From NCBI GenBank assembly GCA_963810055.1, contig CAWEME010000023.1, forward strand, positions 1 through 64,000: a stretch of 64,000 nucleotides of DNA. Direction: 5' to 3'. The stretch's first letter is position 1. Every line of letters begins with the position of its first letter. Source of the DNA: REEB95 sp963810055. Its GTDB lineage: Bacteria; Pseudomonadota; Alphaproteobacteria; ATCC43930; CGMCC-115725. The notes below the pieces were generated by a model. The model worked only from the letters and a program-made list of their open reading frames with translations, ran no database searches and was not told the DNA's origin. A program made the translations under genes and the position numbers. This document shows positions 45,164-52,309 of the stretch, piece by piece.

Positions 45164-45751
45164 ATGATTCGGTCGGCCCCGCGCGCATTCCTGTCCATCG
45201 GCGCCTTGGCGTTGGCGGCGCTCTATGCGCTGGCCGCGCCGGCTTTCGCCGACGGCGCGGCGGTCACCTATGCCGGCACGCTGGTGCGCGGCGGCGCGCC
45301 CATGCCGCAATTCCAGCTCGCTTTCCCGGACGCTGATTCCGGCAAGCCGGCAGCCGGCGCCGGCAATCTCCAGATCGACGTGACCGCGCCCGACAAGAGC
45401 GTGTTCAGATTCCTGTTCTCGCCGCGGCCGCAATGGGGCTCGAATTACGAACCCGCCACCGGCACCACCAGCAGCGCCGCCGGCTTAGCCTGGAACGACC
45501 GCCTCGGCGGCAGCAAGTTCTATGGCGGCTTCGGGCTGGTCGGCAGCGTGCTCAATCCGGGCGCGGACGATTTGATCCACCGCCTCCAGGGCTCGCCCCC
45601 GGCGCTCTACGGCACGGTGCATTTCGGCTACGAGCTGAACGGCGAGCAGAACCTGTTCTTGTCCTACGATCGCGCGCGCACGATGGACTTCACCACCGAT
45701 CGCGGCGAGCTGGGCGATAACCTGCGGCTGAACTACGGCGTTAAGTTCTAG
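45164..45751 (+). CDS. Outer membrane beta-barrel protein, weakly PagL-like
   Basis: 195 residues: signal peptide (AAPAFADG), then amphipathic strands ending in KF, a typical outer-membrane C-terminal Phe. GFGLVGSVLNPGADD and the final YDRARTMDF...LRLNYGVKF resemble lipid A deacylase PagL-like proteins, but the catalytic His-Ser pair (usually in the xxHxSN part near the C-terminus) is not seen. ATG 45164 gives a clean signal peptide; the frame is open to 45050. A second copy of the last nine codons lies at 45799-45828. Confidence 0.6.
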   Translation: MIRSAPRAFLSIGALALAALYALAAPAFADGAAVTYAGTLVRGGAPMPQFQLAFPDADSGKPAAGAGNLQIDVTAPDKSVFRFLFSPRPQWGSNYEPATGTTSSAAGLAWNDRLGGSKFYGGFGLVGSVLNPGADDLIHRLQGSPPALYGTVHFGYELNGEQNLFLSYDRARTMDFTTDRGELGDNLRLNYGVKF

Positions 45752-45798
45752 CTCTAGTCTGCGCGCCCATTTTTTTGTTTTGCCGCTCCGCGGCGGGG

Positions 45799-45828
45799 CT
45801 CCGCCTCAATTACGGCGTGAAGTTCTAG
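45799..45828 (+). pseudogene. Remnant second copy of the 3' end of the outer-membrane gene
   Basis: Encodes LRLNYGVKF and a TAG, the same as 45722-45751. The five differences in 30 bases are all synonymous third positions (CTG/CTC, CGG/CGC, CTG/CTC, AAC/AAT, GTT/GTG). So it evolved as coding sequence and is probably the end of a replaced allele. Confidence 0.78.
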
Positions 45829-45841
45829 CACGCAGTTTGAT

Positions 45842-45878
45842 CGTCATGCCCGGACTTGTTCCGGGCATCCACGTCTTG
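45842..45878. repeat. Dispersed element (CGTCATGCCCGG family), left half
   Basis: Matches the left part of the element at 19625-19661 at 36 of 37 bases; the right half is missing. Confidence 0.8.
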
Positions 45879-45953
45879 CCGCACGGCGCTTCACGGTAAT
45901 TGAGGGAGGATGTAAATAATGACATACTCTTTTTGAGTTCATCGGCAGGATGA

Positions 45954-46502
45954 ATGATCATGCTGGGTTATATAATTGGTATGACATTTTTTGTATTAAT
46001 TGTTGGTGGCACCATAGCCATCTATGTCATTTCTATTTTCTCAGTTGTTTCACACACCAAAGAAAAAAGGAGGCAAGAGAAAATAGAAAAGGACATATCG
46101 TACGAGCGTCCAGAACAAGAATTGGTCAAAGGTAACATTTTTGGCTTTGATAAACTGGGAGAAAGTGAATCCGTAACCAGAACTGACAGTCAAAGCTGGC
46201 AATATCCCAAAGGCAACCGCTCTGCGCTAGGTAGCTTTCCCCTAATTCTCATTTACCCAATTTATCCACTTCTCATGTTTGGTGTAATTTTTCTCACCTT
46301 CAAGATTTGGATGCCGATACTCATGATCTTAGGCGGAATCGTTGCCCTAGGCGTGGGTCTTTTCCTGGTTATTGGTGCACCCATCGCAATGGTCAAAGGT
46401 GCCATTTTTGGGTTCGAAAAAGGACAAACCAACCAAAATTCCATGCCACGAGAAACTACAAGCGTTGGGGGTGCATCTGATCCTAAAGACCGACCAATAT
46501 AG
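45954..46502 (+). CDS. Low-GC membrane protein of unknown function
   Basis: 182 residues. One N-terminal membrane segment (about 4-30), a charged middle (KEKRRQEKIEKD), then two or three membrane segments (about 95-160) and a polar tail. The codons are A/T-rich, unlike every neighbour, which indicates recent transfer. AGGA lies shortly before ATG. GNIFGFDKL and GAIFGFEKG are a repeated motif within the protein. I do not recognise the family. Confidence 0.7.
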   Translation: MIMLGYIIGMTFFVLIVGGTIAIYVISIFSVVSHTKEKRRQEKIEKDISYERPEQELVKGNIFGFDKLGESESVTRTDSQSWQYPKGNRSALGSFPLILIYPIYPLLMFGVIFLTFKIWMPILMILGGIVALGVGLFLVIGAPIAMVKGAIFGFEKGQTNQNSMPRETTSVGGASDPKDRPI

Positions 46503-46591
46503 AGCTAGATGCGTTTGCTATCTAATACAGCATTGTCCCAATTTGATTCCGCGCGTGTCCTAATTACCCTCAATACTGGACAGCAAGAGCT

Positions 46592-47371
46592 TTAGCGCTC
46601 GGATGCGATCTCGCACACCACCGGCGTGTGATCGGACGCCTTGTCCTGGCCGCGCGGGCCCTTGTCCACGGCGCAGGAATGCAGCCGGTCGGCGGCCTGG
46701 GGCGAGAGCAGGATATGGTCGATGCGCAGGCCTTCGTCGCTTTGCCAGCGGCGCTGCTGGTAATCCCAATAGGTGTAGAGGTGTCCTTCGGGATGGAGCG
46801 CGCGTAGCGCGTCGGTCAATCCCAGGTTGAGCAGCGCGTGGAAGCGCGCGCGCGATTCCGGCCGGCACAGCGCATCATTCGCCATGATCTCGGGATCGAA
46901 CACGTCTTCGTCGGTAGGACAGACGTTGAAATCGCCGGCCAGGGCGAAAGCCCGTTCGCTGTCGAGCAAGGCCGCGGCATAGGCCGCCAGGCGTTTCATC
47001 CAGGCGAGCTTGTAGTCGAATTTCTCGCCCGGCGCCGGATTGCCGTTCGGTAGATAGACCGAGGCGACGCGCAAGCCCGCGATCGTCGCTTCGATATAGC
47101 GCGCCTGCTCGTCGCTCTTGTCGCCGGGCAACGCGCGCACCACGTCTTCCGGTTTCTCGCGCGACAAGATCGCGACGCCGTTATAGGTCTTCTGCCCCGC
47201 AACCTCGGCGAAATAGCCCAGCCGCTTCAATTCGAGATCCGGGAAATCCCCGGTCGGGCATTTCAATTCCTGGAGACAGACGATGTCGGGCTTGGCGGAT
47301 TTGAGCCAATGGGTGAGATGGCCGAGCCGGGCCTTGATCGAGTTGACGTTCCAGGTGGCGAGCTTGATCAA
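46592..47371 (-). CDS. xthA: Exodeoxyribonuclease III
   Basis: AP endonuclease/3' exonuclease of base excision repair. 259 residues with ATWNVNSIKARL, LQELKCPT, LAGDFNVCPTDEDVFDP, the catalytic RIDHILLS and the final DKASDHTPVV. The start is TTG at 47371 (ligand Asn in TWNVNS follows directly). Lies 21 bases behind erpA on the same strand, a common pair in alphaproteobacteria. Confidence 0.93.
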   Translation of the reverse strand: MIKLATWNVNSIKARLGHLTHWLKSAKPDIVCLQELKCPTGDFPDLELKRLGYFAEVAGQKTYNGVAILSREKPEDVVRALPGDKSDEQARYIEATIAGLRVASVYLPNGNPAPGEKFDYKLAWMKRLAAYAAALLDSERAFALAGDFNVCPTDEDVFDPEIMANDALCRPESRARFHALLNLGLTDALRALHPEGHLYTYWDYQQRRWQSDEGLRIDHILLSPQAADRLHSCAVDKGPRGQDKASDHTPVVCEIASER

Positions 47372-47392
47372 GCGCGGCGAGGCGAGGGCGGC

Positions 47393-47752
47393 CTAGGCGA
47401 CCGAGAAGGAATTGCCGCAGCCGCAGGACGAGGCGGCGTTGGGATTCTTCACCTGGAAGGACGCGCCCATCATGTCCTCGACGAAATCGATCTCGGCGCC
47501 GGCCAAAAGCCCGAGCGAGGTCTCGTCGACCACCAGCTCGACGCCGTCGCGCTCGAACACGCGGTCCTCGGGCTGGCGCGAATCGTCGAAGCTGAAGCCG
47601 TATTGGAAGCCGGAGCAGCCGCCGCCCGACACCGTCAGGCGCAAAAAAGCGTTGGGCTGGTTCTCCAGCACCTTCAGCTCCTTGACGCGCCGGGCCGCGC
47701 TGGCGCTCAAACTGACGCCTCGCTCGCCGGTGGTGTTGCCGCCTTCGGCCAT
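47393..47752 (-). CDS. erpA: Iron-sulfur cluster insertion protein ErpA
   Basis: A-type carrier delivering Fe-S clusters to apo-proteins. 119 residues; the three ligand cysteines are in GGGCSGFQYGF and SSCGCGNSF. Strong ribosome site GAGGAG before ATG 47752. In many alphaproteobacteria erpA is divergent from dgt and directly adjacent; here 6.6 kb of accessory DNA separates them. Confidence 0.94.
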   Translation of the reverse strand: MAEGGNTTGERGVSLSASAARRVKELKVLENQPNAFLRLTVSGGGCSGFQYGFSFDDSRQPEDRVFERDGVELVVDETSLGLLAGAEIDFVEDMMGASFQVKNPNAASSCGCGNSFSVA

Positions 47753-48065
47753 GTCTCGGAACTCCTCGCTAACCCTCTTGTTATGTGGGGATTATAGCCG
47801 GTTTGTCAAACCGCGCCGAATCACCTTAGTGGGTCGGTTTGACCAGAGTCCGCTTTGGGTCAAAACCAGTTATTCCGCGATGTCAGCATCAACTCCGCTT
47901 TGCCCCCGATGGCGGACATTGATAGGAAGCCCTTGAACGGCCGCTTTGTGCCAATAGCGGACCTTGCCTGCTTCCCTGGGATCGCAGCACTTCAGAATAC
48001 GATCGCCTTGGCCGCCGCCGCGAACTGGTTCCTGGCCATCCCGAAAACCAGGCCGGAATAGATGG
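47753..48065. other. Spacer after erpA with palindrome and degenerate island repeats
   Basis: No gene seen. 47799-47813 is the perfect palindrome CGGTTTG-T-CAAACCG, 47 bases before the erpA start, followed by a related CGGTTTGACC at 47835. 47848-47960 is a run of degenerate copies of the island repeat, including GGACATTGATAGGAAGCCCT (47914 onward), which recurs at 52059. Confidence 0.7.
47848..47960. repeat. Degenerate island repeat cluster A
   Basis: Contains TCCGCTTTGGGTCAAAAC, CCGCTTTGCCCCCGATGGCG with GACATT, and CCGCTTTGTGCCAATAGCGG. These are variants of the ATGTCCGCTTT...AAAGCGGACAT palindrome. The stretch 47914-47939 matches 52059-52084 at 25 of 26 bases. Confidence 0.75.
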
Positions 48066-48800
48066 TCAAGGAAAGCCCCGCGTCCGTGTCCGGTTGACGA
48101 TTGTTTTACCGTGCAAGCCTAATGGCGACGAAGCGTTGACCATCAGATTCGGCGCGGTGACGATTTTCGTGAGCACGCATTCGATCGGCGTGCCGTGTTC
48201 GACTATGCGGAATGCGACGGGCACTCGGTGATCGTCGAGCCACACCACGTCGCGCTTGCGTCCTTGAATGACGTATTCCCGCACGCGCTCCAACGTGTCT
48301 TCGACGGTCATCATGGTTTCCTGGCCGCTGGTTACGCTCACATGATCCACGAGCCCAGTTTTGGTCGACATCATCAGGTCCGAATGCGTGAGCATGCCGG
48401 CGACCCATGGATTGGATGTCTCCACGTCGGCCGGCGCCAATGTCACGCCCTGCGGCGAGGTGATGGCGAACCGGTCGCCTTCGGCCCGGCCGGTAATTTC
48501 GACGTTCTTGCCGTTGGTCTGAGTTACGCCGTGAAAGAGGATCAGCCGGCCGTTACGCCATTCCTCGTGGCGCGTTGCGTCCTGGCGAAACATCGTGATG
48601 CCGAGTATACGGACCGCAACGTGCACCACGGTTTCGACGTCGATCGTGCCGGCGTTCTGTTCGATCGTGTTGGTGAAAGTACCGATGGAGCCGAAGATCG
48701 GGTGCTGGATACGGTACTCATAGACCGTCGGCGCCGCACAAGCAGGCCCGGCCAGCACAATGGTCAGCGCAACGCTCGACGCCAACAATCGGCAATTCAT
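48066..48800 (-). CDS. Secreted DUF6134-like protein
   Basis: 244 residues with a signal peptide (cleavage near CAAP). The mature part has YEYRIQHPIFGSIGTFTN, HEEWRNGRLILFHGVTQTNG, DVETSNPWVAGML and DDHRVPVAFRIVEHGTPIECVL, the pattern I associate with DUF6134 proteins, which are periplasmic and of unknown function. Located at the erpA edge of the island, tail toward erpA. Confidence 0.68.
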   Translation of the reverse strand: MNCRLLASSVALTIVLAGPACAAPTVYEYRIQHPIFGSIGTFTNTIEQNAGTIDVETVVHVAVRILGITMFRQDATRHEEWRNGRLILFHGVTQTNGKNVEITGRAEGDRFAITSPQGVTLAPADVETSNPWVAGMLTHSDLMMSTKTGLVDHVSVTSGQETMMTVEDTLERVREYVIQGRKRDVVWLDDHRVPVAFRIVEHGTPIECVLTKIVTAPNLMVNASSPLGLHGKTIVNRTRTRGFP

Positions 48801-48836
48801 GGCATAAATCTAGCATAGGTTGGTGGGCCTGCGAAG

Positions 48837-48998
48837 CGGTTCGCCCGGTTCTTGCCGCGTGCCGCCGCAGGCTATCTGATCGCGATGAAAGACCACGCCG
48901 TCTCCGGCTTCGCTGGCTTGTGGGAGAGGTGGACCGACAAGGCGGGCGGCGAGACGATCCGCTCATGCACGATCATCACGACTGATCCCAACACATGA
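48837..48998 (+). pseudogene. Fragment of a SRAP (YedK/HMCES-like) protein
   Basis: A frame ending at the TGA 48996-48998 encodes FAGLWERWTDKAGGETIRSC and TIITTDPN, the conserved centre of SRAP domain proteins that crosslink to abasic sites in DNA. The catalytic N-terminal Cys2 region and the C-terminal half are missing, so this is a remnant. Confidence 0.65.
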
Positions 48999-49065
48999 TG
49001 TGGACAGATCCATGCCCTTCACGGCAGACGGCGAGAATGTCCTAATTTGATTCTGCGAAATCCCA

Positions 49066-49093
49066 ATGTCCGCTTTGGGTCAAAAGCGGACAT
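49066..49093. repeat. Island palindromic repeat, canonical copy
   Basis: ATGTCCGCTTTGGGTCAA followed by AAGCGGACAT: 10-11 bp inverted arms around GGGTCAA. An identical 28-bp copy lies at 54007-54034. Confidence 0.9.
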
Positions 49094-49242
49094 CCGGCCG
49101 AATTGCAGAATCATATCCGCCGCGCAGGGCAGATTTGTGGCACGGTCGCCTGAGCAGGCATCTTCGTCCAGGCTCGTGCGGCGGACTGTCGCGCTGCACG
49201 TAATCGCCTACGGCTTATGAATAACGCGCTTTATCCTTCGGC

Positions 49243-49353
49243 ATGAATTTTTTGAAAGATATTCCACCAGTACCGATCCTAGGAGCACTCTAGTCGGTCG
49301 TCGCCCTTACCGGCACTGGAGCCGGTTGGGCGTTGCATCGCCTGTCGGCCTAA
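49243..49353 (+). pseudogene. Small membrane-protein frame interrupted by an amber codon
   Basis: From ATG 49243: MNFLKDIPPVPILGAL, TAG at 49291-49293, then SVVALTGTGAGWALHRLSA and TAA at 49351-49353, all in one frame. Reading through the TAG gives a 36-residue single-span protein with a continuous hydrophobic helix. Probably a decayed small membrane protein; suppression or sequence error are alternatives. Confidence 0.4.
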
Positions 49354-49455
49354 CAGTCACGGAGGAGTGATCCGCCCTAATCCGGAAGGCGCTTGACGTA
49401 ATGTCCCTTACGGTCAAGATCGTGGGAATATATTGCAACAAATGGAGGAAATCCG

Positions 49456-49842
49456 ATGAAGAAAATATTGGTACCTGCGACGATCGCCATGATTGTGGCG
49501 TTCACCTCAATGGCTTTCGCCCAGATGTCACCTGCCAAGATCGGCGAAAGCGCCAAGGGAAAAGTGCTTACCAACGAGCAGGGTATGACTCTGTATACTT
49601 TCGATAAAGATGTCGGAGGCAAATCGGCCTGCAACGGTCCCTGCGCCGGAAATTGGCCTCCGCTGATGGCCGCTGCCAATGCGAAAGCTGAAGACGGCTA
49701 TAGCATTATCACGCGCGACGATGGCAGCAAGCAGTGGGCTTATAAAGGCAAGCCACTCTACAATTGGAAGAACGATAAAAAGCCGGGCGACATTACCGGC
49801 GACGGCTTTCTCAACGGCGCTTGGCACATTGCTCAGCCTTGA
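49456..49842 (+). CDS. Secreted repeat protein with YxFxxD-type motif (COG4315)
   Basis: 128 residues: signal peptide (cleavage near AFAQ), then two copies of the family motif, LYTFDKDVGGKSACNGPCAG with NWPPL, and QWAYKGKPLYNWKNDKKPGD. Proteins of this family are periplasmic or surface proteins of unknown function. GGAGG 8 bases before ATG. A strong terminator follows at 49890. Confidence 0.85.
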   Translation: MKKILVPATIAMIVAFTSMAFAQMSPAKIGESAKGKVLTNEQGMTLYTFDKDVGGKSACNGPCAGNWPPLMAAANAKAEDGYSIITRDDGSKQWAYKGKPLYNWKNDKKPGDITGDGFLNGAWHIAQP

Positions 49843-49889
49843 ATTCGTCTTCCCGATTTCCCGATCACCTGAACCGGGAAGACATCGTA

Positions 49890-49922
49890 GCCCCGCCCAG
49901 ACCCCTTAGGGCGGGGCCTTTT
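49890..49922 (+). terminator. Rho-independent terminator after the COG4315 gene
   Basis: GCCCCGCCC (49890-49898) pairs with GGGCGGGGC (49909-49917), then CTTTT. Confidence 0.85.
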
Positions 49923-50114
49923 CTGTCCGAATGCACGGGCGATGGGGCGGCTTGGGCTGTCGGCTCTTCGCACTTTGATCGCAGCAGATTCCCAGAAGAT
50001 AATGAAAAATTCATTTGGCATCGGGGCTAAACAGGTGTTTTTGATTCCGATCGGTAATTCTCGCACCCGATGCCGAAACTCACAAACGGTTATGGCTCAG
50101 GTCAGGAGGAAATC

Positions 50115-50255
50115 ATGACGATCTTTTCGGCCATATCGGCGTTATCGCCAATCCTGGGAAAGACCACGGGACCCATTTGGGTAGTGGCAGGATTAGTCGT
50201 AATTGTGGGCGCTATTTACCTCATAGCTTTCAGCATGCATCGCGAAGAGGACTAG
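50115..50255 (+). CDS. Small single-span membrane protein (46 residues)
   Basis: MTIFSAISALSPILGKTTGP is followed by a clear hydrophobic helix (IWVVAGLVVIVGAIYLIAF) and the charged end SMHREED. AGGAGGAAATC directly before ATG is an excellent ribosome site. Unknown function; stands alone in the island. Confidence 0.7.
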   Translation: MTIFSAISALSPILGKTTGPIWVVAGLVVIVGAIYLIAFSMHREED

Positions 50256-50365
50256 CGATATTGGGTAGCAAGCGGGCCCCCGCAACCACTTTTGTCATAA
50301 TTCGCTCGAAATCTCGATTTGAAGGCCACGCGGGCTTGCGACCATCTTAGCCTTGTGGCGAATCA

Positions 50366-50439
50366 ATGTCCGCTTTGCCCCCTAAAGCAGACATTGGACT
50401 GCCAGCGCGGAATGTCCGCTAAGCGCCACAAGCAGACAT
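50366..50439. repeat. Island palindromic repeats, two variant copies
   Basis: 50366-50394 starts ATGTCCGCTTTGCCCCC and ends AAAGCAGACAT; 50412-50439 starts ATGTCCGCTAAGCGCC and ends AAGCAGACAT. Both keep the ATGTCCGCT/AGCAGACAT arms. Confidence 0.85.
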
Positions 50440-50449
50440 CGCACGCATC

Positions 50450-50617
50450 ACGCCCGCGATGCAGCTTGGTCCCACCGATCACGTTTGGACGATTGGCGAG
50501 CTGATCGAAGTGGCGCTACACGGGACTATTGCCGAGTCACAAGGCAAGCGGCGATTTGGCATTCCGCTGGCCTCCAACCCCGGCTCTGGTGCGGCTTCCA
50601 GCCTTGTGGCGGCGTAA
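50450..50617 (+). pseudogene. Transposase C-terminal fragment (IS1-like)
   Basis: The frame ending at TAA 50615-50617 encodes TPAMQLGPTDHVWTIGELIE and continues VAL...GKRRFGI. The TPAM-LG-TDHVWTIGELI pattern is, from memory, the C-terminus of IS1-like transposases common in Bradyrhizobiaceae. No catalytic region or inverted repeats remain. Confidence 0.55.
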
Positions 50618-50653
50618 AAAAAATAAGGCAAGAACGGATAACCGTTTTGCCTT
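50616..50653 (-). terminator. Rho-independent terminator on the minus strand
   Basis: AAGGCAA-g-AACGG (50625-50637) pairs with CCGTT-TTGCCTT (50642-50653), a 12-bp stem with one bulge. On the minus strand it is followed by A and eight T (50616-50623). No known minus-strand gene lies upstream, so it marks an unannotated transcript. Confidence 0.65.
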
Positions 50654-50683
50654 GAGATCAGTCGCTCTGATCGGGCGACGAAT

Positions 50684-50731
50684 GTTTAGGATCGTCTCCC
50701 CCGTCCTTTGGACGATTTCCCCTCCCTAAAC
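50684..50731. repeat. Nested inverted repeat (hairpin) upstream of the minus-strand terminator
   Basis: GTTTAGG (50684-50690) pairs with CCTAAAC (50725-50731), and directly inside ATCGTC (50691-50696) pairs with GACGAT (50711-50716). Could be part of a structured small RNA or an operator. Confidence 0.5.
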
Positions 50732-50773
50732 TTGGGCCGGGACACATTCTTGCGCGCGTGGCCTGGCGCCGGA

Positions 50774-50905
50774 TCAAACCGTATCGAAAATTTCCGCCGG
50801 TGTCACATCAAATGCGGATCCTAAAATATTTGTAAGAGCAGGACATGGATGCGGCCAAGCGCGCTTGTCGGGCAAGAGGCGGTCGATATCCTTCGGCAAA
50901 TTCAT
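50774..50905 (-). CDS. Possible 43-residue protein, HTH-like end
   Basis: Begins MNLPKDIDRLLPDKRAWPHP and ends with NILGSAFDVTPAEIFDTV, which looks like the last helices of an XRE-type helix-turn-helix domain (ALGVTPAEIFD pattern). No good ribosome site. It lies upstream of a minus-strand terminator. Could be a remnant of a regulator rather than a working gene. Confidence 0.3.
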   Translation of the reverse strand: MNLPKDIDRLLPDKRAWPHPCPALTNILGSAFDVTPAEIFDTV

Positions 50906-50994
50906 TTAAAACATTAGGGCCATTCCGCTAGTTTTCCACTAAGGGCGGTCCACCGGGAGGGGAACGAGAATCTCCCAAACAGGAGGCGGATGGC

Positions 50995-51195
50995 ATGTGG
51001 CATTGGCTCATCGACCATTGGATTGTGTTGAGCGACATCGGCTTGGCATGGATCGCGCCAGTCCTCGTCGTGTTCATGGCCGGCAGGCTCCTGCGGATCG
51101 AGTATCGCGGCCGGCAGGCCGGCATCACGGTTGCCGCGGTGCGGATGGACGAGGACGGCGCCGAAAAGAAGAAAAATCTGCGCTCCGCCGCCTAA
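50995..51195 (+). CDS. Small membrane protein (66 residues)
   Basis: Starts MWHWLIDHWIVLSDIGLAWI with one hydrophobic helix up to about residue 30 and a basic/acidic tail (RMDEDGAEKKKNLRSA). AGGAGG 8 bases before ATG. Eight bases before the DUF3035 gene, so probably an operon. Family unknown. Confidence 0.6.
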   Translation: MWHWLIDHWIVLSDIGLAWIAPVLVVFMAGRLLRIEYRGRQAGITVAAVRMDEDGAEKKKNLRSAA

Positions 51196-51203
51196 CCCGG
51201 TTT

Positions 51204-51854
51204 ATGGACGTGTTGTCCCGATCCTCAACACCGGTCGTCGTTGTTTTTACGCTGGCGGCGCTGGCTCTCGCCGGCTGCGGCGGCACCTGGACCGACGTCA
51301 AGCGCGGCCTCGGCATGGAGAAGGTCGTGCCCGACGAGTTTGCCGTGACGACGACTGCGCCGCTGAAGATCCCGCCCAATTTTACCTTGCCCCTGCCGCG
51401 TCCGGGCGCGGCGCCGACGCAGCAATTGGCTCCGGTCGATGAGGCGCGCCAAACCGTGTTCCGCGCCAGCGATACCCAGCTCGCCACGACGGCGCCGGCC
51501 GCGAGCGACCGCAGCGAGGGCGAGGACGAATTGCTGAAGCGGGCAGGCGCCGAGAATGTGCCCAAGGACATCCGCCAGCTCGTCAGCAACGACGCGTCGG
51601 CGGCGCCGGACAATTCCGGCTTCGCCGACAGTCTGCTGTTCTGGAAGACGGCGCCGCCGAGCCTGCCGCCCGGAAATCAGGTGATCGATCCCAGCAGTGA
51701 GGCCGAACGGCTGCGCGAAGCCGCCGCAAGCCAGGCGACGGCGGCCAACGCGGCCCCGGGCACGGCCGCGCCGGCGCCACCCGCGGTCACAGCCGCCAAC
51801 GCGCCGGTTATCGAGCGCACCAAATCCAAAGGCTTCTTCGACTGGTTGTTCTGA
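51204..51854 (+). CDS. DUF3035/BamF-like outer membrane lipoprotein
   Basis: 216 residues with lipobox LALAGCGG. KVVPDEFAVTTTAPLKIPPN with FTLPLPRPG is the DUF3035 signature; members are alphaproteobacterial lipoproteins linked to the BAM complex (BamF). The rest is Ala/Pro-rich, ending TKSKGFFDWLF. GC content fits the core genome, so this pair may be native DNA within the island. Confidence 0.8.
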   Translation: MDVLSRSSTPVVVVFTLAALALAGCGGTWTDVKRGLGMEKVVPDEFAVTTTAPLKIPPNFTLPLPRPGAAPTQQLAPVDEARQTVFRASDTQLATTAPAASDRSEGEDELLKRAGAENVPKDIRQLVSNDASAAPDNSGFADSLLFWKTAPPSLPPGNQVIDPSSEAERLREAAASQATAANAAPGTAAPAPPAVTAANAPVIERTKSKGFFDWLF

Positions 51855-52309
51855 GTACGCGCCGTCCGGCGGTTTGCCCTCTTAGGCCGCCATTTGCCGC
51901 GCCCTTAATTCAACAATCCTATCTGTCAAAGTCACTACTACCGAGATTGGATCCTGGTGGTTTCGGCTTGATTGGGATCGGCGCCTGATCATGTCTGTTT
52001 TGGGGAAAAATGCGACATGTCTTCATGTCCGCGGGATGTTTGTTTTACCCCCAATCGTGGACATTGATAGGAAGCTCTTGAACGTCTGACGCGAGATCCA
52101 AGCACGCAACTTTGGCGCTATTTTGTCTGGGGAATTAAACGACGTTCATCCGCGTCGGAGAAGTTTTCACGACGCGCCCCGGCGCGGGCATATTCCGTGC
52201 CGAGCGAGATTCAGTGGTTTGGGCCGCTGACACGCCACCAGCACGCCGTTTCAGCGAGCCTGTAGAAGCGGGGCCTCAGCCGGTCAATCGCGGCGATTGA
52301 GCCACGGCC
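51855..52309. other. Gene-free island stretch with degenerate repeats
   Basis: 51991-52084 carries variants of the island palindrome (ATGTCTGTTTTGGGG...TGCGACAT) and the block GGACATTGATAGGAAGCTCT at 52059 onward, shared with 47914. Nothing assignable from 52090 to 52309. Confidence 0.7.
51991..52084. repeat. Degenerate island repeat cluster B
   Basis: Matches cluster A at 47848-47960 in layout: a degenerate palindrome, then CCCCCAATCGTGGACATTGA and the shared GATAGGAAG-CTTGAACG block. Confidence 0.75.

Larger units (their letters stand above)
50256..50994. other. Island spacer with repeats, transposase remnant and a minus-strand hairpin unit
   Basis: Besides the elements listed separately (repeats 50366-50439, transposase fragment 50450-50617, terminator 50616-50653, nested hairpin 50684-50731, small minus-strand frame 50774-50905), I see nothing assignable. 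Confidence 0.6.

Noticed and set aside
47855..48061. Small plus-strand protein after erpA
   Set aside because: It is the translation of degenerate island repeats (SALPPMADID-type peptide), without signal, motif or ribosome site.
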